From assembly GCF_022398325.1 (NCBI RefSeq), contig NZ_JAKEVD010000007.1, positions 125,234 through 189,233 of the forward strand: a stretch of DNA of 64,000 bases, in the 5' to 3' direction. Source of the DNA: Shewanella sp. Isolate13. GTDB taxonomy: Bacteria > Pseudomonadota > Gammaproteobacteria > Enterobacterales > Shewanellaceae. The notes beneath the pieces were generated by a model. That model did not search any database. It was given only the letters and a program-made list of their open reading frames with translations, and was not told where the DNA came from. The stretch's first letter is position 1, and each line of letters opens with the position of its first letter. This document shows positions 25,771 through 33,903 of this stretch, piece by piece. Made by a program: the position numbers and the translations under genes.

Positions 25771-26892
25771 ATGATCTATGTAAATGGTAAAAAAATAAAT
25801 TTGAAAGCTGGAGTATATCGAGGCTCTCAGTTAGTGAAGCATACGAGTATTTCTGATGGTGAACGACTCTATCTAGACCTGAAGGGGGATGTGGATGTCC
25901 CTGTACTTGAAGATGATCTGATTCAGATTCAAGGAGAGGAGGTCTTCTCAGTTGGTAACTCTAATATACCTGAATGTCCTAACCTAGTTAATAGTCATTC
26001 AATCAATATAAATGGCTCTGAAATTATCGAAATGTCGAAGTCTAAGCTTTGTGGTTCTTCGTTAAAGCAGCTGTTACACGATGACATTTCGAATAAAGTG
26101 CTTTATTTGGAACTTGAAGGTGCTCCTGATTACCTACTCAGTGATGATGATTGCTTGATAATCAGTAAATCTAGTAAGTTCCTTCTTGTTAATCAGTCTA
26201 ATTCTGATGCAGATATTCCTGATTTAGAAGATTGTGCTTGTGGGAATCATCAGCCAGACAAGCATCAAAAGTATAAAATTAAGATCGATAAAACCAAGTA
26301 TAAGGTGGAGTGCCCAAGGCTTACAGGGCGCGAAATTCTTGCTCTTGCTGGCTATGACGAATCGAGGTATTTATATCAAAAGTTTGCTGGCGGTGAGAGA
26401 AGGCAGATTGAACTAAATGAAAAAGTAGACTTTACTGAGCCTGGTATTGAGCGTTTTCACACAATGAGATGTGAACATCAAGAAGGTCTTCAGCAATCTA
26501 GGAAGCACTTCTCTCTACCTGAGGAAGATGTTGAATTCTTGAATTCACTTAACTTAGATTGGGAATGTGTGACTGAGAATGGTATTAAAAGAGTTGTGAT
26601 CCGTAGCTTTCCATTGCCTGACGGATATAATTTGAGCTGTGTTGATGTCAACATGCAAATTTCAAATAGTTATCCAACTACGCAAATTGACATGGCCTAC
26701 TTTTATCCCGCTATATCTAGAGCCGACAATAAGCCAATACGAGCATTAGCTCAGGATGTTTTCGATGGAAAAAGTTGGCAGCGTTGGTCTAGGCATAGAA
26801 CCGCTTCAAATCCTTGGCAGCCAGGTGTAGATAATGTAGCGACTCATGTTGCATACATTCAAAGCTGGTTTACTCAAGAACTGCTGAAGTAG
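25771..26892 (+). CDS. Multi-ubiquitin-like protein fused to an E2-like domain
   Basis: This is a 373-residue protein. Three ubiquitin-like units follow each other: about residues 1-60 (IYVNGKKINLKAGVYRG), 72-135 (SININGSEIIEMSKSKLCG) and 165-225 (KYKIKIDKTKYKVECPRLTG). Each starts with the same strand-turn-strand pattern and contains a LYLDL/LYLEL/LYQKF-type strand. Residues about 240-373 match the prokaryotic E2-like family E, with FPLPDGYNL, TTQIDMAYFYP and WQRWSRHR. No Cys follows the YFYP strand where a canonical E2 has its catalytic Cys. The start is ATG 25771 with AAGG upstream; an in-frame ATG 15 bases before lacks a site. It is the first gene of an operon with an E1-JAB fusion. Confidence 0.82.
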   Translation: MIYVNGKKINLKAGVYRGSQLVKHTSISDGERLYLDLKGDVDVPVLEDDLIQIQGEEVFSVGNSNIPECPNLVNSHSININGSEIIEMSKSKLCGSSLKQLLHDDISNKVLYLELEGAPDYLLSDDDCLIISKSSKFLLVNQSNSDADIPDLEDCACGNHQPDKHQKYKIKIDKTKYKVECPRLTGREILALAGYDESRYLYQKFAGGERRQIELNEKVDFTEPGIERFHTMRCEHQEGLQQSRKHFSLPEEDVEFLNSLNLDWECVTENGIKRVVIRSFPLPDGYNLSCVDVNMQISNSYPTTQIDMAYFYPAISRADNKPIRALAQDVFDGKSWQRWSRHRTASNPWQPGVDNVATHVAYIQSWFTQELLK

Positions 26893-26901
26893 AGGTGTGC
26901 T

Positions 26902-28308
26902 ATGTCGATAAAATTTAAGATAACAGACTCTGCTATGGTCGAATTAAATGAACATCTGTTTCCTGGAGATGGAAAAGAAGCTGTAGCTTTTGTTCTTTGT
27001 GGTCACGTTGTTGGTGACAAAGAGACGATATTGTTAGCTCATAAGGTAGTTCCTCTTAGTTATGCTTCTTGTTCAGTTAGGGAGCATGATTATGTGCAGT
27101 GGTTTACCCAGGAGCTTGTTCCTATACTCAATGAAGCTGAAAAAGAGAACTTAGCCGTTGTTAAAGTACATTCTCATCCTAAAGGGTATCCTCAGTTTTC
27201 TGACGTAGATAATGAATCTGATAGAGTGCTATACCCGAGCATTTATAGTTGGTCTAAAAATATTTTGCCCAGCTTGTCCGCTATCCTGCTACCTAGTAAT
27301 GAACTAATCGTCAGGCATGTTTCTGAGTCTGGAGTATTTACGCCTGTTTCAGTCACTATCATTGGTGATGAAGTTCACCACACACCTGCTGAATTGTCAT
27401 TATGTCGCGAAGTTTTAGACTTTGAGGAAAGAAACCTTCAAGTTTTTGGCTCTAAAACTCGTGACACACTTAGTCGGATGAAAATTGCTGTTATAGGTTG
27501 CTCTGGCACCGGTGCGCCGGTCATTGAACAGCTAAATAGGTTAGGAGTAGGTGAATTAAAACTATTCGATCCCGATGTTGTAGAGCACAAAAACCTAAAC
27601 AGGATCACTAACACAAAAACTGCGGATGCGGACGCTAAGAAATTTAAAGTCTCATCCATAAAGGATACGTTGGATGAGATCGGGCTAAGCACTGTCGTGT
27701 CAGCATTTCCTGAAAGTATCTTCGATGCCGAAATTGTCAAAGAAATAGCTGTTTGTGATTTTATATTTGGATGTGTAGATTCTGCTGAAGCCCGATGTCT
27801 TTTGAATAGGATTTCAACCTATTACCTGGTGCCTTATGTTGATATTGGAATTTCTTTAGATGCCGACGGCAAAGGGGGAGTCAACAATATCAGTGGTAAA
27901 GTGGCTTACTTTCAGCCTGGGAAATCTGATCACATCACCAGACGATCGGTCTTTCCTGCCACACTGGAAGCTGAAGCACTGAAAAGAAGTTCGCCTAAGA
28001 CATATCAAGACAGGCTGGACGAAGGCTATATCAAGGGGGTAGTTGAAAATAGTCCTGCAATTATCCCTGTTAATACCTACGCTTCGTCGTTAGCTGTTAT
28101 GGAGTTTCTAGCGAGAGTTCATGATTACAGAAATGAACCCAATGGCGACTTTGCAGAGCAAGTCTTCTGTTTGGTAAATAACTTCTATGAAACCAAAAGT
28201 GAAAGCAGTTTTAGAGTTCCTTTAGGCTTACACAAGTGTCTGGGGAGAGGGGATAAAGCTCTGCTATTAGATATGCCTGAATTTTCTGAAGAAGAGAGGG
28301 TCGCATGA
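26902..28308 (+). CDS. JAB/JAMM metalloprotease fused to an E1-like (ThiF) activating enzyme
   Basis: This 468-residue protein has an N-terminal JAB domain with the JAMM zinc motif HSHPKGYPQFSDVD (about residues 90-103), of the deubiquitinase type. The C-terminal ThiF/E1 fold has the nucleotide loop AVIGCSGTGAPV (about 196-207), the acidic DPD of ELKLFDPDVVE, the arginine-containing NLNRI (about 231-235) and IFGCVDSAEAR. It would release the ubiquitin-like units (JAB) and adenylate their C-termini (E1). AGAGGTG precedes the ATG. It lies nine bases downstream of the E2 fusion gene and overlaps the next gene by four bases, so the three act together. Confidence 0.85.
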   Translation: MSIKFKITDSAMVELNEHLFPGDGKEAVAFVLCGHVVGDKETILLAHKVVPLSYASCSVREHDYVQWFTQELVPILNEAEKENLAVVKVHSHPKGYPQFSDVDNESDRVLYPSIYSWSKNILPSLSAILLPSNELIVRHVSESGVFTPVSVTIIGDEVHHTPAELSLCREVLDFEERNLQVFGSKTRDTLSRMKIAVIGCSGTGAPVIEQLNRLGVGELKLFDPDVVEHKNLNRITNTKTADADAKKFKVSSIKDTLDEIGLSTVVSAFPESIFDAEIVKEIAVCDFIFGCVDSAEARCLLNRISTYYLVPYVDIGISLDADGKGGVNNISGKVAYFQPGKSDHITRRSVFPATLEAEALKRSSPKTYQDRLDEGYIKGVVENSPAIIPVNTYASSLAVMEFLARVHDYRNEPNGDFAEQVFCLVNNFYETKSESSFRVPLGLHKCLGRGDKALLLDMPEFSEEERVA

Positions 28309-28652
28309 TCTTTACATTTATAAAGAAGGCTAGGGCATATTTCAAAAGGCTATTCACTAAATGTTACAAAGTTGAGCTTGTAGATGATGAACCAGATTTT
28401 GTGGATGATAAAATCATCTACATAATCGGAGAAGCAGATTTTCATGCTATTGCTGTTATGTTGTGCCCGTGTGGCTGCAAAAGCAAAATCCATCTAAATC
28501 TGCTGCCAGGCAATAAGCCTACATGGTCGATAACGTCTCAGGATAAAGTACCAACCATTAAACCATCTGTATGGAGGAAAGTTGGTTGTAAAAGCCATTT
28601 TTTTGTTCGCTCAGGACAAATTGTTTGGGCTGAAAGTTGGGGTACTTTTTGA
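28305..28652 (+). CDS. Small cysteine-rich CxCGC protein (DUF6527-like) of the ubiquitin-like operon
   Basis: This 115-residue protein has a basic N-terminus, a central CPCGCKSK motif (about residues 53-60) and CKSHFFVRSGQIVWAESW at the end, a pattern that could bind zinc. I believe it belongs to DUF6527, a family seen next to multi-ubiquitin/E2/ThiF genes, but this is from memory. Its start overlaps the stop of the E1-JAB gene (ATGA). Its role is unknown. A zinc-ribbon-like adaptor or target-recognition factor is one possibility. Confidence 0.65.
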   Translation: MIFTFIKKARAYFKRLFTKCYKVELVDDEPDFVDDKIIYIIGEADFHAIAVMLCPCGCKSKIHLNLLPGNKPTWSITSQDKVPTIKPSVWRKVGCKSHFFVRSGQIVWAESWGTF

Positions 28653-28669
28653 ACTTTTCCTAACAAGCA

Positions 28670-28705
28670 AGCAATTTTGAGCTGCCCTCGCAACTCAAAA
28701 TTGCT
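28670..28705. terminator. Hairpin between the convergent ubiquitin-like and protease genes
   Basis: AGCAATTTTGAG (28670-28681) and CTCAAAATTGCT (28694-28705) are perfect 12-bp complements around a 12-base loop, just after both stop codons. U-tracts are weak, so it may act as a bidirectional terminator or an mRNA-protecting structure. Confidence 0.6.
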
Positions 28706-28711
28706 AGTTTA

Positions 28712-30820
28712 TTACTTGGTATTAAGGCGCTCATCTAGCACGAAAGTGTAGCCATTTCCGCCAAGGATATCGGAGATTTTGGTCATAGCGTTTTTAAGAA
28801 ATATATCTTTTTCAGGGGTGTCAGCAAAATTCTTTGAGTAACGACCAGAAAAGCAATTAACGTAAATGGTATTAGGAGCTTCTGGCTTCTGAATAAATTC
28901 GCCCCCAATCCTAGCTGGTCTGGCACCCGTCAATGTTGGGTGTCCCGTTTCGGCGCTATCTTCACCGATGAACAAAGCACCATACTCAGAAATTACCCAT
29001 ATCAACCACCTAGTTTGAATTTCTTCCTTGGGTTCTGACTTTTTCCATTCGTACGTCCTAACCTCCTGCTTGTCGAGTAAAGCTTTAAATCGGTCACTCG
29101 TAGTTTCATCACGGTTATCGAAAGAGTGTTGAAGGACTAGTTTACTATTCTGCTCATTGAGTTGCCTATTAGCAATCTCCGTATTTTTGATTAGCTGTGG
29201 CATCCAAGCTCGACCAAACACTTCATCTAAATAATTAAAAAATCGATTCGGCTTAGTCTTTGCTTTTATAGTTTTGAGAACTTGGTTTATGAAATCAGGA
29301 TCATGAGCAGTGTATAGACTTCTGTTCGCTAAGGTTTCATTATACTCTTTTGAAAGGAAGTCTAATGTCTCTGTTGCTGTTTCATCATAGAGAGCTGAGC
29401 ATAAATAAGCTTCTCCTTGAGGCAAATTAGTTGAGTCAAAAATTAGGTCGAAATGTGGTTGACCATCAAGTGATACCTCGCTAATCCACAAAAACTTAGG
29501 GAAACTCCGCGTTAGAATCTCTGTTTTATTAATCACGCCGCTATTTTTAACAATCTGTTTGTACTCTGTGCTTTTTAAAAGCTTTAGTCTTGTTGACACC
29601 TTAGAAGCACTCTCACTACTAGAATCTGCCAACACTTTAAACACAGAATTCAAAAATGAGCGTATACGAACAGTTGTTAGAGCTATTGGATCAAAACCAA
29701 TTCTAACTCTTGGATCTGTAGCAATAATCAGGTTGTTATAGACCATTACTTCAGGGCATTCGTGAGCTTCAACATTTTCACTATTAGCGTAAAATTCCTC
29801 AGAGATAAGAACGGTAACTTTTTCTCCTGCGTTTTTTACTGTGTAATCTGAAACAAATTTTAAAATTGAAAATGGACCGTTCCTATCATCATGAACAATG
29901 AGCTTATCCATCTCGCCGCTTTCATTTTTCCCGTAACCAATAATTGTAACGGCATGTTCACCAGCGGTTTCATACGGCTTACTTAGTTGTTTTGTTTGAC
30001 ACTCAAGACCTAAAATCAGAGGAATATTACTATCTATATATGTTTGCACAACTTCTTTGAGTAAAGGTAGATTTTCTTTAGATGAACCTTTGGGACTTAT
30101 TTGATGCTGCCTTAAATCAAAATATTCGAGGGCTCGCTCTATCTCTTCAGCATTGAGTCCGGTGCTCGGAAAAGTATTAATGATCTTACTGCTTTCTGTT
30201 GCTGCCAGAGTGATTTGTGCAGGAGACTTAATCCGTCTTAATTTCAGTGCATGCATCAAACACCATATAGAGGAACTACTGCAGGCAGCTACGACTCTAT
30301 CTTGTTCTTGAAATGCTAAAGACGAAACGGTTAATTTAAGCCCGAATAGGTCTGCAGTATATTCTCTAGTGATTACAGTGCTCTCTGGAGCAGTAAAGCT
30401 TTCAGGTAACTTCAAGCATGTTCGACCAATAAAAGTCATTGGGATTGGCTTAACAACCATAAAACCTAAGTAACCACCCAAGCTTTGAGGGTCTTGGGAG
30501 GGAGATGCGACTACTCTCTCAAACGTATCATAGTCAAAGTCCTGATCGAAGAAGTGAATTCGACTGCAGTTCTTTGGGTAGTTTTCATGACATCCTACAT
30601 AGTAATTTAAGTAGTCATCTAGATAACCATTATCGGTATACTGATTTTCGCAAACCATAGTTTTAGCGTTAAGATCACAAAGAATCTTTTTAATACTGTC
30701 TAGTTGCTTTTTTAAAGTGACATCTTCAAGTTGGACGTTGACAGTTTGCTTAATTAAATTGCTAAAGGCGAAGTTATCTTGCTGTTTATCAAAAGTTGAT
30801 ACGAAGAAAGGTGCTTTCAT
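28712..30820 (-). CDS. Papain-like (C39-type) cysteine protease of unknown family
   Basis: This 702-residue protein has a probable catalytic triad of Cys180 in AACSSSSIW, His289 in GEHAVTIIGYG and an Asp or Asn at 311-314 in VHDDRNGPF, the order and spacing of papain-fold and C39-like peptidases. The regions before and after (1-150 and 330-702) have no recognised domain; the C-terminal part contains the block GHPTLTGARPARIGGE. No signal peptide is visible, so it is cytoplasmic. It faces the ubiquitin-like operon and is the obvious candidate for a second, non-metallo protease acting on the same modifier, or for an effector. TAGGA precedes the ATG. Confidence 0.65.
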   Translation of the reverse strand: MKAPFFVSTFDKQQDNFAFSNLIKQTVNVQLEDVTLKKQLDSIKKILCDLNAKTMVCENQYTDNGYLDDYLNYYVGCHENYPKNCSRIHFFDQDFDYDTFERVVASPSQDPQSLGGYLGFMVVKPIPMTFIGRTCLKLPESFTAPESTVITREYTADLFGLKLTVSSLAFQEQDRVVAACSSSSIWCLMHALKLRRIKSPAQITLAATESSKIINTFPSTGLNAEEIERALEYFDLRQHQISPKGSSKENLPLLKEVVQTYIDSNIPLILGLECQTKQLSKPYETAGEHAVTIIGYGKNESGEMDKLIVHDDRNGPFSILKFVSDYTVKNAGEKVTVLISEEFYANSENVEAHECPEVMVYNNLIIATDPRVRIGFDPIALTTVRIRSFLNSVFKVLADSSSESASKVSTRLKLLKSTEYKQIVKNSGVINKTEILTRSFPKFLWISEVSLDGQPHFDLIFDSTNLPQGEAYLCSALYDETATETLDFLSKEYNETLANRSLYTAHDPDFINQVLKTIKAKTKPNRFFNYLDEVFGRAWMPQLIKNTEIANRQLNEQNSKLVLQHSFDNRDETTSDRFKALLDKQEVRTYEWKKSEPKEEIQTRWLIWVISEYGALFIGEDSAETGHPTLTGARPARIGGEFIQKPEAPNTIYVNCFSGRYSKNFADTPEKDIFLKNAMTKISDILGGNGYTFVLDERLNTK

Positions 30821-30833
30821 GTGCGTCCTAGTA

Positions 30834-30861
30834 CAAAAAAAGCGACCCCTAGAGTCGCTTT
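30834..30861 (-). terminator. Terminator between the 53-residue gene and the protease gene
   Basis: AAAAGCGAC / GTCGCTTTT with a seven-base loop is followed on the minus strand by a run of T ending at about 30834. It lies 20 bases after the small gene stops and only 14 bases before the protease gene starts, so the protease would be made by read-through or from a promoter inside this region. Confidence 0.75.
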
Positions 30862-30880
30862 TCTCAAATTCCGTTTTATA

Positions 30881-31042
30881 TTACATATTGTAACGACGTT
30901 GGCGGTCAGCTTCTGTTGGCTTAACGCTTGCTGCTTGTTTACTACGTGCTGCAGCACTTGCTACAACATCATCAGCAATAGATGCTTTTTCATCTGCAGT
31001 GAATTCATGGTTTCGTAATGCATCAATTAACCATGGGGGCAT
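30881..31042 (-). CDS. 53-residue protein upstream of the papain-like protease
   Basis: The start is ATG 31042, preceded by AAGGAG at optimal distance. A longer reading frame upstream has no ribosome site. The protein begins MPPWLIDALRNHEF, has a Ala/Ser/Lys-rich helical middle, and ends RQRRYNM. No family was recognised. It has its own promoter and terminator and a strong ribosome site, so it could be produced far more than the protease. It might be a substrate, inhibitor or antitoxin of that enzyme (inference). Confidence 0.6.
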   Translation of the reverse strand: MPPWLIDALRNHEFTADEKASIADDVVASAAARSKQAASVKPTEADRQRRYNM

Positions 31043-31122
31043 AGCGAACTCCTTATTATTTAACGCAAACTGAAAACAGTTCACGGATTTCCGTTGATTC
31101 TATCCTGTTGTTGACAGCCCAG

Positions 31123-31150
31123 TCAATAAAACTTGCGAATCGCATGTCAA
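31123..31150 (-). promoter_or_regulatory. Promoter with an internal palindrome before the 53-residue gene
   Basis: On the minus strand TTGACA (31150-31145) and TATTGA (31128-31123) are 16 bases apart. The spacer contains the palindrome TGCGA-A-TCGCA (31134-31144), a typical position for a repressor site. The rest of the gap up to 31350 contains the relaxase gene 3' flank without other clear signals. Confidence 0.45.
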
Positions 31151-31350
31151 CCTAAAGAGGGTTTTCATTAGTATTGTGATGTAAATATAGCTCAAAATGC
31201 AGTTTTACAGCTTAGTTTTCACCCAGTAAAGACTTCTGCCGTTACATCAGCTACTAAACTTTTTTACTTACCGACTTTTAAGTTAGCAGCGTAGCTGCAA
31301 GTTGACAACATTGCTGTAGCAAAATAGTTGTTCCCTGTTTTGTGCTGTAC

Positions 31351-33903
31351 TCAAAGGTTTAACTCCTTTTCACATGATTCTTTTGTGAGATTTTCAGTCT
31401 GTGTATGGAGAACATTTGCTAGTATCGCTTGATTATGATGGCCCATGCATTTAGATGCTTGGTTAAGGAAATATTTTCTGGTTAGAAATTTATGATCTAT
31501 TCCTTTGTTTGGATCCAGCTCCTTAGTACTAAAGAACCAATGGCTATTGTCCTTATGCCTACTCCCTGCTACATAGCTGTTGGCTCTATCCATTCCTGAT
31601 GTGTAGTAGATGAAGGTGTCCCCATCTATTGTTAGGCCTTGACTTGAGTACACTGTCATTGCATAAGCTTGAGCTATGTGGCAGTTCCCCTCAGGACAGC
31701 AATAACTAGATGTGTTTATGCTCACCTGTTTACCAGAATCGAGTAAAATATCGAGCACTATTTCTTCATTTAGGTTTGTGGCGATGTCTGTTACTGTCCC
31801 CAAATCCCCGTTAGTTAGCCCCATTTTATAGTTGTTTTTGGTTAGCCTTATTCTTTCCCCAACCGCAAACTGCTGAGTGAATACCTTATTGCCGATAGCA
31901 CACTTAATTTCAACTTGTTTGGTTGGGAGTGTACCTTCAGCTTGCAAGGCTTCTCTTGCCTTTGCATTTAAATCCATAACATCAGCCCATCTATGGGCTA
32001 ACAATAAAGATTGTTTATTTGGTTGAGATTTTCGATAGTTGTTCCACTTTTTTACTAATGCATTTTTAGCAGATTCGGCATCTTCCGAGAAATTAAGAAG
32101 CTCTCGATTGTCTAACTCATTAAGAGCTTGCATGGTTCGACCGTCTCGAAGATCTGCAACGACTTGCTTTGACCATTGGTCTCGTTGCCTTCTTATGGTC
32201 TCAATTCTTGTTGTACCTATTACCTTAGGTTGAGAAAGGTATCTAAGTGCTCCAGCATGTTCAATGGCATCAAGTTGCTTGTCCTCACCAACAAGGAGTA
32301 TCTTACAATCGTGTTGTGTAGATAGTTCGATGAGTTTCAAAAGATCTTTAGTGCTAACCTGGCCCGCTTCGTCTATCAATATCAGTTTATTAGTAAGAGC
32401 CATACGTTTACTTTCTGCATCTTTTATTAGTTTGGCTATGGTATGAGTTTCGATGTTTGCTTCTAGTGCTAAGTTATTTGCCGCAGATTTAGCAATGGAT
32501 GCGCCTATGACGTGATAACCATTTTTCTGATATATTTTTCGTACAGCATCCATAGATGCAGATTTTCCAGCACCTGCGGAGCCTTGCAAAATTGAAAAAC
32601 AGTTAGGCTGACAAGCTTGGTGTACAGCTTCTCGCTGTTCTTCACTAAGTTGAAAGTGATGCTGTTCTATATTTGATTTAATAACATTTTCGGTTAAGTG
32701 AAATGATTCTTTTAAGGCTAAGTCTTTAGCTAAGGAAATCAGTTTTTGTTCCATTTCAAGAATTGAGGTGGTTGTGAATAGTTGCCGCCCTTTCGAGTCC
32801 AAACCTACCTCTATCGTCTTCTCGTTATCAATAAAGCTTCTGGCTACCAACTCTGCAATATCAGCTCCTTCAGTGCTGCATTGAGCGAGCTCATTAGCTT
32901 GCCTATATATTTCTTGCTGAGTAAATGATGATTTTGACTCTCCCAATTTTTCAGCGAGTAATTGAGTAGATAGTTCTAGGTTTCCTTGCTCTACTTGAAT
33001 GTTTTCCGATTCGTTTTCATTAACCATGTTTGTGAGCAAGTTTTCTGTACTTAATTTGAGCAAATCTAGCTCTTTATGCCATTGTTGGTATAGAGCGTTT
33101 CTTGCTATGTTTTTTTTCTTATTTCTTGTTGCTAATACAGCTATATCCCCAATTTTACTTGAGCTTGATCTAGCACCATATTTTGATAGTTCTGCTTCGA
33201 TTTCCTTTGAACGTTTTGAGTAAAGTTCACATATGTTTTGAGGAATACAGGGAAGTTTAAATGACTCGTTATCACTTTCGATTTCGAAACCTAAGCTATG
33301 TAACTGGTAAGCTAGTTCAGCACGATATGAAGCTCCAATAGCCTTTTGCCATAGATAAAAGTGGCGGCTGTCTATAGTCCCCCAAGAACCATCATTTCGT
33401 GGGGCGACATTGGCAATAAGACAGTGTGTATGGAGTTGGGGGTCTTGCTCTCGACTCGTTGCATGTTCAAATAGGCCCGCTGTAAGGCCTAAAGTTCGTT
33501 CTTGCAGCGTTCCATTTTTACCTATGCGAGTGTAAGAAGCATGTAGCTCTAGTTTTTCAACTGCTTTGATTACGGCTTGCTTATGGGCGGCCTGTATTCC
33601 TAATTTCAGTGCTTTATCGGCTCTTGCCCACGCAATAGATACTGATTTAGGAGCACTAAAGGTTAGATCCCAGCCAGCTCTTTGTTTTAGGCTGTTTTGT
33701 TGCCTTAGGGCATACTTGCCATCCGGTGTAAGTCCCTTCATGATATTAAGGTACTCTTCTGTCTCAACAGTGCCTGAAAGCCCAATTAACCTTGCACCTA
33801 CACCTGCCCATTCACCATTTGGCTCACCGCCATCTAGGTAATAATCTTCTTTGGCTAGATCGGTGTAGTAGCTAATATTGCGTATCGGAGAAATAGTTAG
33901 CAT
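31351..33903 (-). CDS. MobF-family conjugative relaxase (TrwC/TraI type)
   Basis: This is an 850-residue protein. The N-terminal trans-esterase has the tyrosine cluster (ISYYTDLAKEDYYLDG, about residues 10-25), DLTFSAPKSVSIAW and the metal-binding triad motif PQLHTHCLI (about 131-139). The C-terminal RecD-like helicase has Walker A GSAGAGKS (about 442-449) and Walker B LILIDEAGQVS. The order and length are those of TrwC (966 residues), slightly shorter. It would nick oriT and unwind the strand during transfer. It overlaps the coupling-protein gene by seven bases. With no mating-pair genes in the island, transfer depends on another element. Confidence 0.92.
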   Translation of the reverse strand: MLTISPIRNISYYTDLAKEDYYLDGGEPNGEWAGVGARLIGLSGTVETEEYLNIMKGLTPDGKYALRQQNSLKQRAGWDLTFSAPKSVSIAWARADKALKLGIQAAHKQAVIKAVEKLELHASYTRIGKNGTLQERTLGLTAGLFEHATSREQDPQLHTHCLIANVAPRNDGSWGTIDSRHFYLWQKAIGASYRAELAYQLHSLGFEIESDNESFKLPCIPQNICELYSKRSKEIEAELSKYGARSSSSKIGDIAVLATRNKKKNIARNALYQQWHKELDLLKLSTENLLTNMVNENESENIQVEQGNLELSTQLLAEKLGESKSSFTQQEIYRQANELAQCSTEGADIAELVARSFIDNEKTIEVGLDSKGRQLFTTTSILEMEQKLISLAKDLALKESFHLTENVIKSNIEQHHFQLSEEQREAVHQACQPNCFSILQGSAGAGKSASMDAVRKIYQKNGYHVIGASIAKSAANNLALEANIETHTIAKLIKDAESKRMALTNKLILIDEAGQVSTKDLLKLIELSTQHDCKILLVGEDKQLDAIEHAGALRYLSQPKVIGTTRIETIRRQRDQWSKQVVADLRDGRTMQALNELDNRELLNFSEDAESAKNALVKKWNNYRKSQPNKQSLLLAHRWADVMDLNAKAREALQAEGTLPTKQVEIKCAIGNKVFTQQFAVGERIRLTKNNYKMGLTNGDLGTVTDIATNLNEEIVLDILLDSGKQVSINTSSYCCPEGNCHIAQAYAMTVYSSQGLTIDGDTFIYYTSGMDRANSYVAGSRHKDNSHWFFSTKELDPNKGIDHKFLTRKYFLNQASKCMGHHNQAILANVLHTQTENLTKESCEKELNL

